Source: Collinsella sp.
Lineage (GTDB): Bacteria > Actinomycetota > Coriobacteriia > Coriobacteriales > Coriobacteriaceae
Reading direction: 5' to 3'
Length of the DNA stretch: 64,000 nucleotides
NCBI GenBank assembly: GCA_018381235.1
Contig: JAGZSF010000003.1
Coordinates: 66,375 to 130,374 of the forward strand
The notes beneath the pieces were generated by a model. The model was not told where the DNA came from and made no database searches. It saw nothing but the letters and a program-made list of their open reading frames with translations. Numbering within the stretch: position 1 is the first letter of the stretch; each line of letters begins with the position of its first letter. The translations under genes were made by a program, and so were the position numbers. Positions 26,252 to 35,281 of the stretch are shown piece by piece.

Positions 26252-26285
26252 AAAAGAAGTACCGGTTGGGGCCGGTACTTCTTTT
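26252..26285 (-). terminator. Intrinsic terminator of metK
   Basis: AAAGAAGTACCGG (26253-26265) pairs with CCGGTACTTCTTT (26272-26284). On the minus strand the hairpin is followed by TTTTTTATTT. It lies 38 nt past the metK stop. Confidence 0.85.
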
Positions 26286-26322
26286 GGTGCGTTGTTATTT
26301 GGCTGTAGCTTTTCGAATTAGC

Positions 26323-27603
26323 TTACAGGCCGCAGGCTGCTTTGAGTTCTTCGACTCGGTCGGTTTTCTCCCAGGTGAAGTCGGGGTCTTCGCGGCCGAA
26401 GTGACCGTAGGCTGCCGTCTTTTCGTAGATGGGGCGACGTAGGTCTAGGTCTCGGATGATTGCGCCCGGGCGCAGGTCGAAGGTCTTCTCTACGGCCTCG
26501 ACGATCTTGTCCTCGGCAACATGCGCGGTACCGAAGGTGTCGACCATGATTGAGAGGGGCTTGGAAACGCCGATGGCGTAGGCTAGCTCGACTTCGCAGC
26601 GGTCGGCCAGACCGGCGGCGACTACGTTCTTGGCGACCCAGCGCGCGGCATACGCGGCGGAGCGGTCGACCTTGGTGCAGTCCTTTCCGCTAAAGGCACC
26701 GCCGCCGTGACGGCCGTAGCCGCCGTAGGTGTCGACGATGATCTTACGGCCGGTGAGGCCCGTGTCGCCCATGGGGCCGCCCACGACAAAGCGACCGGTG
26801 GGGTTCACGTAGATGTCCGCGTTGTCCCACGGCATGTTCTCGGCGGCCATGACCGGGGTGATGACGTGCTCGATGAGGTCGGCCTTGATCTTGCCCATGT
26901 CCTCGATCTCGGCGGCGTGCTGCGTGGAGATGACGATGGTCGTGACCTCCACAGGCTTGCCGTCTTCGTAGCGCACGGTGACCTGGGTCTTGCCGTCGGG
27001 ACGCAGATAGGCGAGGGTGCCGTCGTGACGTACAGCGGCCAGGCGCTCGGCCAGGCGGCTTGCCAGGTAGTGTGGCATGGGCATAAGGGTCTTGGTCTCG
27101 TTGGAGGCATAACCGAACATCATGCCCTGGTCGCCGGCACCGATCAGGTCGATCGGGTCGGTGGTAGCGCCGGTCTGGGTCTCGAAGGACTCGTCAACGC
27201 CCTGCGCGATATCGGGCGACTGCTCATGGATGAGGCTCATAACGCCGCAGGTGTCGCAGTCAAAACCGAACTTGGCACGGTTGTAGCCAATGCGGCGTAT
27301 AACGCCGCGGGCGATTTCCTGTACGTCGACGTAGGCCTGGGTGCGAATCTCGCCGGCGACGATGACGGTGCCGGTGGTCACGAGGGTCTCGCAGGCGCAG
27401 CGGACGTTCTCCACGTTGGCCGGCACGCCGTTGGGGGCGATGTAGCCCTGCTCCTGGAGCTCTATTTCTTTGGCGAGGATTGCGTCGAGGACGGCGTCGC
27501 TGATCTGGTCAGCGATCTTATCGGGATGACCTTCGGTCACCGACTCCGACGTAAATACGAAGGACCCGTGTTGGGGTGGGATGGAACGAAGTTCTTCTGA
27601 CAT
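26323..27603 (-). CDS. metK: S-adenosylmethionine synthetase MetK
   Basis: 426 residues, about 30-40 longer than many MetK. It makes SAM from methionine and ATP. The N-terminus has FTSESVTEGHPDKIADQIS with the ATP-binding GHPDK. GAGDQGMMFGYA is the hexapeptide region (about 137), and GGYGRHGGGAFSGKDCTKVD is the loop near 300. The ATG at 27603 follows GAAAGGACAATC. SAM from this enzyme feeds the methylases of the B12 cluster, RsmB and others. Confidence 0.95.
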   Translation of the reverse strand: MSEELRSIPPQHGSFVFTSESVTEGHPDKIADQISDAVLDAILAKEIELQEQGYIAPNGVPANVENVRCACETLVTTGTVIVAGEIRTQAYVDVQEIARGVIRRIGYNRAKFGFDCDTCGVMSLIHEQSPDIAQGVDESFETQTGATTDPIDLIGAGDQGMMFGYASNETKTLMPMPHYLASRLAERLAAVRHDGTLAYLRPDGKTQVTVRYEDGKPVEVTTIVISTQHAAEIEDMGKIKADLIEHVITPVMAAENMPWDNADIYVNPTGRFVVGGPMGDTGLTGRKIIVDTYGGYGRHGGGAFSGKDCTKVDRSAAYAARWVAKNVVAAGLADRCEVELAYAIGVSKPLSIMVDTFGTAHVAEDKIVEAVEKTFDLRPGAIIRDLDLRRPIYEKTAAYGHFGREDPDFTWEKTDRVEELKAACGL

Positions 27604-27625
27604 GATTGTCCTTTCAAAAACGTGT

Positions 27626-27652
27626 CCCGGCGACCGTTACCATTCCGCCAGG
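27626..27652 (-). promoter_or_regulatory. Structured leader hairpin of metK
   Basis: On the minus strand CCTGGCG (27652-27646) pairs with CGCCGGG (27632-27626), 7 bp including one G-U. It sits about 20 nt upstream of the metK start. It does not match the SAM-I aptamer wording I know. Whether it is regulatory is unknown. Confidence 0.3.
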
Positions 27653-27715
27653 CTCTCTATGCAAGGGCACATCATAGCGCGTAAATCAAACATTCACACC
27701 CTTTCCGCACCGAGC

Positions 27716-27837
27716 CATTGGTTAGCTAATTTGGGACGGGGCTTTTTTAGCTACCCAATCCGGAGTCTTCGGAGCCTAAGACCAATCTCGATATAGGGTA
27801 GCTAAAAAAGCCCCGTCCCAAAATTAGCTACCCAATG
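27716..27837. repeat. Long inverted repeat, about 41-bp arms, between divergent metK and gltX
   Basis: Arm 27716-27756 pairs with 27796-27837. The inner 26 bases are a perfect match (27731-27756 with 27796-27821); the outer part has one mismatch and one extra base. Motifs are TTGGGACGGGGC and TTTTTTAGCTACCC, with TTAGCTA repeated inside each arm. The spacer is 39 nt. It fills the 321-nt gap between two divergent genes, so a simple terminator role is unlikely. The rest of the gap holds the metK leader and the gltX promoter. Confidence 0.85.
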
Positions 27838-27853
27838 ACTGGGTCGGTGCCCT

Positions 27854-27884
27854 TTGTGCGGAGGTTGCTTTGATGCTTTATACT
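27854..27884 (+). promoter_or_regulatory. Possible gltX promoter
   Basis: TATACT at 27879-27884 is a good -10. TTGTGC at 27854-27859 is a weak -35 at 19 nt. It lies 40 nt upstream of the gltX start. Confidence 0.35.
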
Positions 27885-27924
27885 GGTGCGGTTAGACATC
27901 CATCCTGCAATCGAGGAGATTTCC

Positions 27925-29400
27925 ATGGCATCAGACGTTCGCGTCCGCTTTGCACCCTCACCGACGGGCAAGCTGCACATTGGCGGCGCCCGCACCGCTA
28001 TCTATAACTGGGCTTTCGCCCGTGCTAACGGCGGCACGTTCATCCTGCGCATCGACGACACCGACCCCACCCGCTCTACCGACGAGAACACGCAGATCAT
28101 CCTGCGCGCCATGCGTTGGCTGGGCCTGGACTGGGACGAGGGTCCCGAGGTGGGCGGCGATTTTGGCCCCTACGCCCAGACCGAGCGCCTGGACCTGTAC
28201 AAGCAGGCCGCCCAGAAGCTTTGGGACGAGGGCAAGGCCTATCCCTGCTTCTGCACCAAGGAGCAGCTCGACGCCGACCGCAAGGCCGCGCAGGAGCGCA
28301 AGGACCCCTTCCAGGGCTATCAGCGCCGTTGCCGCAATCTTGATCCCGAGGAGGCCCGCCGTCGCATCGAGGCCGGCGAGTCCTACGTCCTTCGCATCAA
28401 GGTGCCCGAGGACCGCGGCGACGTCGTTATCCACGATGCCGTCCACGGCGAGGTGACCTTCGATGCCAAGGAGCTCGACGACTTTGTCATCTTCCGCTCC
28501 GATGGCACGCCCACGTATAACTTTGCGACCGTCGTCGACGACGCCATGATGAAGATCACCCATATCATCCGTGGCGACGACCACCTGTCGAACACCCCGC
28601 GTCAGGTCATGGTCTACGAGGCCCTCGGCGCGCCCGTGCCTACGTTCGCCCACATCTCCATGATCCTGGGCGCCGACGGCAAGAAGCTCTCCAAGCGCCA
28701 CGGCGCCACCTCGGTGGAGGAGTACCGCGACGCCGGCTACCTGTCCGACGCCTTCGTCAACTACCTGGCGTTGCTCGGCTGGTCGCTCGACGGCGAGACT
28801 ACAATCATCCCGCGCGATGTTCTGGCCAGTAAGTTTTCGCTCGACCGCATCTCCAAGAACCCGGCGACCTTCGACCCCAAGAAGCTCGACTGGGTCAATG
28901 CCGAGTACATCAACGGCATGACCGATGCCCAGTTTGCCGACGAGATCATGGTCCCCGAGCTGCACGAAGCGGGCCTCATCGAGGGCAACGTCGAGTACGG
29001 CGAGGACTGGATCGACGCGCTTGCCGCTATCGTCAAGCCGCGCACTAAGATGCCGGCCGACGCCGTGACCGTCGCCGCTCCCATCTTTGCCACGGCCGAG
29101 ACGCTCGAGTATGACGAGAAATCCGTCAACAAGGGCCTGGCCAAGGAGGGCATGGGTGCCATTCTGGATGCCGCCAAGGCCGCGCTCGAGGGTGTGGACG
29201 AGTGGACGGCTGCCAATATCGACGCTGCGCTTGAGCCGTTGCCCGAGCAGATGGACCTTAAGAAGCGCGTGGTGTTCCAGGCCGTGCGCGTCGCCGTTTG
29301 CGGCAACATGGTGAGCCCTCCACTGGGCGAGACCATGGCGCTCGTCGGCCGCGACGACTGCCTGGCGCGCATCGATCGCGCCCGCACGATGGCGCTGTAA
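27925..29400 (+). CDS. gltX: Glutamyl-tRNA synthetase GltX
   Basis: 491 residues. It charges tRNA-Glu. The ATG at 27925 follows GAGGAGA at a good distance. The HIGH-type motif is in FAPSPTGKLHIGGARTA, and the KMSKS-type motif is KKLSKRHG (about 252-259). The C-terminal anticodon-binding domain is present. The class I fold and length are normal. Confidence 0.96.
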   Translation: MASDVRVRFAPSPTGKLHIGGARTAIYNWAFARANGGTFILRIDDTDPTRSTDENTQIILRAMRWLGLDWDEGPEVGGDFGPYAQTERLDLYKQAAQKLWDEGKAYPCFCTKEQLDADRKAAQERKDPFQGYQRRCRNLDPEEARRRIEAGESYVLRIKVPEDRGDVVIHDAVHGEVTFDAKELDDFVIFRSDGTPTYNFATVVDDAMMKITHIIRGDDHLSNTPRQVMVYEALGAPVPTFAHISMILGADGKKLSKRHGATSVEEYRDAGYLSDAFVNYLALLGWSLDGETTIIPRDVLASKFSLDRISKNPATFDPKKLDWVNAEYINGMTDAQFADEIMVPELHEAGLIEGNVEYGEDWIDALAAIVKPRTKMPADAVTVAAPIFATAETLEYDEKSVNKGLAKEGMGAILDAAKAALEGVDEWTAANIDAALEPLPEQMDLKKRVVFQAVRVAVCGNMVSPPLGETMALVGRDDCLARIDRARTMAL

Positions 29401-29423
29401 TCGCTGCGCAAACGTTTGTATCC

Positions 29424-29456
29424 GAGCCCCGTTCACCTCGAGCGGGGCTCTTGTTT
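29424..29456 (+). terminator. Intrinsic terminator of gltX
   Basis: GAGCCCCG (29424-29431) pairs with CGGGGCTC (29443-29450), followed by TTGTTTCT. It lies 24 nt past the gltX stop. Confidence 0.85.
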
Positions 29457-29489
29457 CTGTAGACATATGGGATAGGAGGTGCTGGGGCC

Positions 29490-31943
29490 ATGGCTGAGCA
29501 ACTTTCGCTGTTTGGTTCGCCTGAACCCGAGCGGGCTCCGGTGAAGCCTGTGCCTGCCGCTGCCTCGGCTCAGCCTAAGCCTGCACCCGAACCCGTCACC
29601 GCCTATGCGAGCGTGGTCCTCGACATCCCGACGCGTGCGCTGTCCGAGCCGTTTGCTTATGGCATTCCCCGGTCCTTTGCTAACGAGGCGCAGATCGGAT
29701 CCACGGTCCTGGTCCACTTTGGTAACCGTGCGGCCGCGGGCTATATCGTCGACATTGCGCCTGATCTGGGCGACCTGCAGGGCAACAACGCCCTCGAACC
29801 CGCGCGCATTAAAGCCATCGAGGCTATCCTCAGCAAACCGCTCTTTACCGCCGAGGCTGCCCGCATCGCGCGCTGGATGAGCCGTGAGTATGTTGCGACG
29901 CTTACCGAGTGCCTGCGCCTGTTCTTGCCCCCGGGCGGCAGCCCGCGTGTGGTCAAGGGCGACGACGGCGTGTGGGCCGTTGAGCGCCCCGCCGTCAAAC
30001 CCATCCAAAACCGCTGGGTCATGCTCACGCCCGAGGGCTTCGACTATACGCCGCCCAAGACCGCGGTCCGCCAGCGTCAGCTCATCGAGGCGCTCCAGTG
30101 CGGCCCGGTCACGACGCGCGACCTCAACCTTCTCTATAACAGCATGTCGGCGACCATCAAGTCGCTCGAAAGGCGCGGCGTCGTGGTGGTGGAGGAGCGC
30201 CGTGCTTGGCGTGGCTGCAGCGAGCAGACCACGCTGTCCTCGGCAAGCGGCAAGGCGCCGGTCTCCCTTACCAACGGCCAGCAACAGGCACTCGCGCAGA
30301 TTGAGCGCGCCCGTCTGGACGCTCATGGCGACGTGGTGCTGGTCGACGGCGTCACCGGCTCCGGCAAAACCGAGGTCTACCTCTCCGCCATTGAGCGCGT
30401 ACTCGCAGCCGGCCGCTCAGCCTGCGTGCTTGTGCCCGAGATCTCGCTGACGGCCCAGACCGTCGGCCGTTTCCGCTCGCGCTTTGGCGAAACGGTTGCG
30501 GTCTTCCACTCGCGCCTTTCGGCCGGTGAACGCTTGGACCAATGGGATATGGTCGCCAGCGGTGCCGCGCGCGTGGTCGTGGGCGCCCGCTCGGCGCTCT
30601 TTTGCCCGCTCAGCGACTTGGGCCTTATCATCATCGACGAGGAGCACGAGACCAGTTACAAGCAGGGTTCCAGCCCGCGCTACTATGCGCGCGAAGTGGC
30701 GGCCGAGATGGCGCGTCGCTATCGCTGCCCGCTCGTGCTGGGCTCGGCCACGCCTTCTGCCGAGGCCCTCGATCGCTGCCGCCGCGGCACGTATAACGGT
30801 GTCACCTGGACGCGCGTCGAGATGCCCGAGCGCCCGGGACACGCCGTGCTGCCGACTGTCCTCATTGCCGACCTGCGCCGCGAGTTCTCGCATGGTAGCC
30901 GCTCCATGTTCTCTAAACCGCTGATGGAAGGCCTGGAGCGTGTGGTCGAGCGCCGCGAAAAGGCCGTGCTGCTGCATAACCGCCGTGGCTTTGCGCCGTT
31001 CTTGATGTGCCGCGAGTGCGGATGCGTCCCCACCTGCAATCACTGCTCCACCGCGCTTACGTATCACGAGCGCACGCACACGCTTCAATGTCACACCTGC
31101 GGTTCGTCTTGGCGCGTGCAGCCGTATCCTGCGCGCACGAGTCGCTGCCCCAAGTGCGGCAGCCGTTACCTGGCAAAAATGGGTCTGGGCACTCAGCAGA
31201 TCGAGGACGCACTGCACCAGTTGCTTCCCGAGGACGTCGCCATTATTCGCATGGATGCCGATTCCACGCGCGGCAAGGATGCACACAAAAAGCTGCTCGA
31301 GCAGTTCGATGCCGCCGATTGCGCCGTGTTGCTGGGCACCCAAATGATCGCAAAGGGTCTCGACTTTCCCGAGGTCACGCTCGTAGGCGTGGTCAATGCC
31401 GACTTCGCCCTCAAGCTGCCCGACTTTCGCGCAGGGGAGCGCGCCTACGACCTGCTGGAACAGGTGGCGGGCCGTGCCGGTCGCGGCGATCGCCCCGGCG
31501 AGGTGATCATCCAGACCTACCTGCCCGAGGACCCGGTCATCCGCGCCGTCGCCGAGCACGACCGCTCGATTTTTACCGACTACGACCTGGACCAGCGCCG
31601 CGACGCGCTGTACCCGCCGTTTGTTCGCCTGGTCAACATCTTGGTATGGTCGGCGAACCGAGACGACGCGCAGGACTACATCGGCCGCATCGCGAAGCTC
31701 CTCAAGCGCCGCTGGCATGCCGCCGCGCCCGACTTTTTGCGGGCGGGGAGCGCCGTGCCTCAGGTGCTGGGCCCGGCTTCATGTGTAATCGAGAGAGCCA
31801 AGGACCGTTACCGCTTCCATCTGCTTGTAAAGTCGCCGGTAGGGTACCATGTCTCTGATGATATCGACGCCTGCCTCAAAGAGGTGGGCTCTGTGCGCGG
31901 CGTGAGCGTGAGCGTTGACGTCGACGCCTATGATTTGATGTAA
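29490..31943 (+). CDS. priA: Primosomal replication-restart helicase PriA
   Basis: 817 residues. PriA reloads the replisome at stalled forks. An N-terminal DNA-binding domain (about 35-150) precedes the helicase core, with Walker A VDGVTGSGKTEVYLSA (about 287) and the DEEH box. The zinc-binding cysteines are in CRECGCVPTCNHC, CHTCGS and CPKCGSRY (about 507-560). LGTQMIAKGLDFPEV and AGRAGRGDRPGEV complete the core. The first 35 residues are a Pro/Ala-rich extension beginning MAEQLSLFG, which resembles a sliding-clamp binding peptide (QLSLF). Confidence 0.95.
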   Translation: MAEQLSLFGSPEPERAPVKPVPAAASAQPKPAPEPVTAYASVVLDIPTRALSEPFAYGIPRSFANEAQIGSTVLVHFGNRAAAGYIVDIAPDLGDLQGNNALEPARIKAIEAILSKPLFTAEAARIARWMSREYVATLTECLRLFLPPGGSPRVVKGDDGVWAVERPAVKPIQNRWVMLTPEGFDYTPPKTAVRQRQLIEALQCGPVTTRDLNLLYNSMSATIKSLERRGVVVVEERRAWRGCSEQTTLSSASGKAPVSLTNGQQQALAQIERARLDAHGDVVLVDGVTGSGKTEVYLSAIERVLAAGRSACVLVPEISLTAQTVGRFRSRFGETVAVFHSRLSAGERLDQWDMVASGAARVVVGARSALFCPLSDLGLIIIDEEHETSYKQGSSPRYYAREVAAEMARRYRCPLVLGSATPSAEALDRCRRGTYNGVTWTRVEMPERPGHAVLPTVLIADLRREFSHGSRSMFSKPLMEGLERVVERREKAVLLHNRRGFAPFLMCRECGCVPTCNHCSTALTYHERTHTLQCHTCGSSWRVQPYPARTSRCPKCGSRYLAKMGLGTQQIEDALHQLLPEDVAIIRMDADSTRGKDAHKKLLEQFDAADCAVLLGTQMIAKGLDFPEVTLVGVVNADFALKLPDFRAGERAYDLLEQVAGRAGRGDRPGEVIIQTYLPEDPVIRAVAEHDRSIFTDYDLDQRRDALYPPFVRLVNILVWSANRDDAQDYIGRIAKLLKRRWHAAAPDFLRAGSAVPQVLGPASCVIERAKDRYRFHLLVKSPVGYHVSDDIDACLKEVGSVRGVSVSVDVDAYDLM

Positions 31944-31961
31944 CAACCCGAAAGGATGGCC

Positions 31962-32498
31962 ATGGAAGCCAACGGAATCGTACTGTCGCCCGACCCTCGT
32001 CTGCGCCAGGAGTGCGCCGTCATCGAAGAGATCACCCCGGCGATCGAGGCGCTTGCCGAGAAGATGAAGAAGATGATGTTCGAGAACGGCGGTTGCGGCC
32101 TGGCTGCCCCGCAGATCGGCGAGCTCATTCAGCTCGTCACCATCGACTGCGACTACAGCGACAAGAACGACTACGACCCCTACGTGTTCATCAACCCTGT
32201 CATTGTTGAGCAGAGTGACCATCTTGTGCCCTTTAGCGAGGGCTGCCTTTCCATTCCTGGCATTAGCTGCGAGATTGAGCGTCCCGATCATGTCGTCGTC
32301 GAGGCGTACGACTTGGACGCCAACCTGATTCGCTATGAGGCTTCGGGCGACCTGTTCTGCGTGTGCCTGCAGCACGAGATCGATCACCTGCACGGTAACA
32401 CCATGTTCGAGCGACTGAAGCCGATGCAGAGGCTCAAGGCAGTCAAGGAGTACCAGGACGCCCTGGCCCGCGGCGCTCGACCGGGCGAGACGGAGTAG
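31962..32498 (+). CDS. def: Peptide deformylase Def
   Basis: 178 residues. It removes formyl from nascent N-termini. All three motifs are present: GCGLAAPQIG, EGCLSIPG with the metal Cys (about 92) and QHEIDHLHG with the two metal His (about 137). The ATG at 31962 is preferred over 31956 because AAAGG is 6 nt upstream of it. The order priA-def-fmt-rsmB is the common bacterial translation-start neighbourhood. Confidence 0.95.
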   Translation: MEANGIVLSPDPRLRQECAVIEEITPAIEALAEKMKKMMFENGGCGLAAPQIGELIQLVTIDCDYSDKNDYDPYVFINPVIVEQSDHLVPFSEGCLSIPGISCEIERPDHVVVEAYDLDANLIRYEASGDLFCVCLQHEIDHLHGNTMFERLKPMQRLKAVKEYQDALARGARPGETE

Positions 32499-32680
32499 GT
32501 TTGTCCGTCACCGGGGCGCCCGCCTATATCATCCCGTGCTCAAACATTCTCGCTGCGCTGCGAAACTGCGCGCGGGACGATATGTGGGCGCTCAGCACCG
32601 GGGACTGCGTTGTTCTGGCTCGGTTCGCCCGGGTGCCGTTGGGCCAGGGAGGGGCGTCTTCGCTGATAATTGCTTTGCTG

Positions 32681-32714
32681 AAAGAGCTGCTTTTATTGCG
32701 GCTCTTTCTTTGGT
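32681..32714 (+). terminator. Probable terminator after def
   Basis: AAAGAGC (32681-32687) pairs with GCTCTTT (32701-32707), followed by CTTTGGTTTT. The 325-nt gap between def and fmt holds this hairpin and no convincing gene. The stretch downstream is markedly T-rich. Confidence 0.6.
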
Positions 32715-32823
32715 TTTGGGTATATTTGTTCTTGTTGAATTGTTATTGCGGATGGGCTGGTGACTCGGCTTTTCGCTGTTAATTTGTAGCCGTCTCGGCT
32801 TTGGTTGAGGGGAGACGTTCTTT

Positions 32824-33744
32824 ATGCGTATTGTTTTTATGGGTACGCCTGATTTTGCTGTGCCTTCGCTGGTTTCGCTTGTTGAGGCTGGCAATGAGAT
32901 TGCGCTTGTTGTTACTCGTCCTGATGCTGTTCGTGGGCGTGGTAAGAAGCTTGAGCCGTCTCCTGTTAAGGCTAAAGCGCTTGAGCTTGGTCTGCCCGTT
33001 GTTGAGGCTAATCGTATGACGCCTGAGGTTGTTGAGGCTCTCCAAGCTGCGCAAGCCGATATCTTCTGTGTGGCTGCTTATGGCTGCATTTTGCCTGATG
33101 ACGTGCTGCATATGGCGCCGCTTGGTATTGTGAATGTTCATGCGTCCTTGCTGCCTCGTTGGCGTGGGGCTGCTCCTATTCAGCGTGCGATTCTCGCTGG
33201 TGATGAGGTTGCTGGCGTTTCTATTATGCGTATTGGACATGGCGTTGATACCGGCGCTTATTGTGCCCAGGCGTCTACGTCTGTTGCCGGTAAGCATGCC
33301 GAGGCGCTCACGATGGAGCTTGGTGAGCTTGGCGGCAAACTGCTTGCCGATACGCTTCCTTCTCTTGCCGATGGCACCGCCGTGTGGACTGAACAGGATG
33401 AGGCGCTCGTTACCCATGCTGCCAAGATTTCCAAGCTGGAGATGCGTCTGGATCCGCAGATGGCTGCGCTCGATTGCGTGCGTCATGTGCTCGCTTCGTC
33501 CGATACCGCGCCTGCCCGATGCGTGATTGCCGGCAAGACCGTGCGCGTGCTCGATGCTGCACCGGCCGATGTCTCGCTTGGCGAGGGCGCTGTTGACGTT
33601 AAGAACAAGCGTGTTTACCTGGGTCTTTCCGATGGCTCGGTTGAGTTGCTCGAGGTTAAGCCCGATGGTAAGCGTGCTATGGCCGCTTCTGCTTGGGCTG
33701 CTGGCCTGCAGGGCGCCGATCTTATCTGGGGTGTTTTGTCATGA
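32824..33744 (+). CDS. fmt: Methionyl-tRNA formyltransferase Fmt
   Basis: 306 residues. It formylates initiator Met-tRNA. MRIVFMGTPDFAVPSLVSL opens it, and VVAAYG-like CVAAYGCILPDDVL follows. The catalytic HASLLPRWRGAAPIQRAIL is at about 105, and a C-terminal OB domain ends the protein. GAGGGGAGA lies upstream of the ATG. Its codons end in T far more often than those of gltX, priA or def, a pattern continuing into the early part of rsmB. Its stop overlaps rsmB as ATGA. Confidence 0.95.
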   Translation: MRIVFMGTPDFAVPSLVSLVEAGNEIALVVTRPDAVRGRGKKLEPSPVKAKALELGLPVVEANRMTPEVVEALQAAQADIFCVAAYGCILPDDVLHMAPLGIVNVHASLLPRWRGAAPIQRAILAGDEVAGVSIMRIGHGVDTGAYCAQASTSVAGKHAEALTMELGELGGKLLADTLPSLADGTAVWTEQDEALVTHAAKISKLEMRLDPQMAALDCVRHVLASSDTAPARCVIAGKTVRVLDAAPADVSLGEGAVDVKNKRVYLGLSDGSVELLEVKPDGKRAMAASAWAAGLQGADLIWGVLS

Positions 33745-35141
33745 GCAAGCTGTCTCCCGCGCGCAAACTTGCGCTCGATGTGCTCATGGAGGCCGATCGC
33801 CGCGGTATGTATGCGCGCGACGTGCTGTCCTCTCGCGCATCTGCCAAGGCTATTGACCAGTGCGATTCCGCTTTTGCCGCTCGTTTGGCACTGGGCGTTG
33901 CGGCTACCCAGGGTATTTTGGACGAGCTGCTCGATCAGTTTCTTGATAAGCCTAAAAAGGTTGCGCCGCGTGTTCGCATGGCGCTTCGTATCTCGGCCTT
34001 CGAGATGCTCTATCTACATACGCCTGGCCGCGTCGCCGTAAGTCAGGGTGTTGAGCTGGTTCGCTGCGGCGCTAAGTCCGCCGCTGGCTTGGCCAATGCC
34101 GTGCTGCATAAGGTTGCGGACAATGTTGAGGACTTTGCCACGGCGTCCGATGTAGATGAGTCTGAGCGACGCCTGGTTCGTCTGTCGCGCCTGATGGGCC
34201 TGCCGCGCTGGCTGTGCGCTCGTATTATGGCGTCGTTTGACACGCCAGAGGGTGCGCTTAACTTTGCCGGCAATCTGGCCCCCGCGCCGCTGGCCCTGCA
34301 TGAGAACGCCTTTGCGACCAAGCTCGATCCGTATATCTCGCAGCTCGTCGCGCCTGTCTTTCCGGGCTGTCATGCCCCGGTTGATGCGCAGGTTACCGTT
34401 GCTTCGGGTGTGTTTGAGCGTGCTGCCGCGGTGGCATCTGATCTCAACGCGCAGCTTATCGCCACAGCTGCCACGCGCCCTGGAAGCTGCCTTGAGATTG
34501 GTGCCGGTCGTGGCACCAAGACCTATGTGATGATGTGCCAGGCCAAGCGTGCGGGCTATGAGCGTCAGCATACGGCGCTCGATCTGCATGATCGCAAGTG
34601 CGATCTGAATCTCGCTCGCCTGCATAAGGCCGGTATTCAGGGCGTTCGTACGGTTTCGGGTGATGCCTGCGAGCTTGATGAAGTCCTGACGTCTTTTGAT
34701 GCCATGCTTGGCAAGCCGGTTAAGTTCGACACGGTCTTTATCGATGCGCCGTGCTCTGGCACCGGAACCATGCGTCGTCATCCCGAGATTCCGTGGCGCC
34801 TGACCGAAAAGGATGTGACGGTTGAGCTGCCCAAACTGCAGCTGACGATGCTCAAGGAAGCTGCCGCGCGCGTGGCTGCCGGCGGCGAGCTCATCTACGC
34901 GACGTGCTCGGTCTTCGACGAGGAGAACACGCAGGTGGTGGATGCTTTCCTGAACTCTCCCGAGGGCGCCGGCTTTAGCGTGGCGCCGCTCTCCGAAGCA
35001 CAGATTCTGCAACTCCCCGAGTTCGATCAGGCCAAGAAGCTCGTTTCCGTACGCCAGAACGATCGAGGCCTCTTCCAAAGCGTGCCGGTAAACGCCGATT
35101 CCTACGACGGTCACTTCTGCGCCAGACTGGTCCGCAAGTAA
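33741..35141 (+). CDS. rsmB: 16S rRNA m5C967 methyltransferase RsmB
   Basis: 466 residues. The N-terminal NusB-like domain (LSPARKLALDVLMEADRR, RMALRISAFEMLYLHTPG) is followed by a SAM-dependent domain. That domain shows LEIGAGRGTKTYVM, the motif IV cysteine in FIDAPCSGTGTMRRHPEIPW (about 335) and the motif VI cysteine in YATCSVFDEEN (about 387). The order and length fit RsmB. The ATG at 33741 overlaps the fmt stop. Confidence 0.92.
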   Translation: MSKLSPARKLALDVLMEADRRGMYARDVLSSRASAKAIDQCDSAFAARLALGVAATQGILDELLDQFLDKPKKVAPRVRMALRISAFEMLYLHTPGRVAVSQGVELVRCGAKSAAGLANAVLHKVADNVEDFATASDVDESERRLVRLSRLMGLPRWLCARIMASFDTPEGALNFAGNLAPAPLALHENAFATKLDPYISQLVAPVFPGCHAPVDAQVTVASGVFERAAAVASDLNAQLIATAATRPGSCLEIGAGRGTKTYVMMCQAKRAGYERQHTALDLHDRKCDLNLARLHKAGIQGVRTVSGDACELDEVLTSFDAMLGKPVKFDTVFIDAPCSGTGTMRRHPEIPWRLTEKDVTVELPKLQLTMLKEAAARVAAGGELIYATCSVFDEENTQVVDAFLNSPEGAGFSVAPLSEAQILQLPEFDQAKKLVSVRQNDRGLFQSVPVNADSYDGHFCARLVRK

Positions 35142-35147
35142 CTACTA

Positions 35148-35214
35148 AGTTGCGGTGAAATAGGGATTGAAAAGCCGCTTCTACCCGCCAAACAGTCCTT
35201 ATTTCACCGCAACT
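35148..35214. repeat. Inverted-repeat element, copy 2 (AGTTGCGGTGAAATA family)
   Basis: Arm 35148-35166 (AGTTGCGGTGAAATAGGGA) pairs with 35196-35214, 18 of 19 positions. It shares AGTTGCGGTGAAATA with copy 1 at 18864-18932, and cores differ. It starts 6 nt after the rsmB stop. Confidence 0.75.
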
Positions 35215-35238
35215 CATAGAGCCACCTATAGCGCAAAG

Positions 35239-35276
35239 AATCAGCCCCGCGATCGATGTCGGTCGCGGGGCTGATT
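35239..35276. terminator. Two-way terminator between rsmB and the zinc-ribbon gene
   Basis: AATCAGCCCCGCGA (35239-35252) pairs exactly with 35263-35276 over a 10-nt loop. It lies between the convergent rsmB and 35282-35518 genes. Confidence 0.8.
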
Positions 35277-35281
35277 GGTTC

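Noticed and set aside
27604..27720. SAM riboswitch before metK
   Set aside because: A hairpin is present, but the conserved SAM-I wording is absent; a covariance search would be needed to claim any known class.
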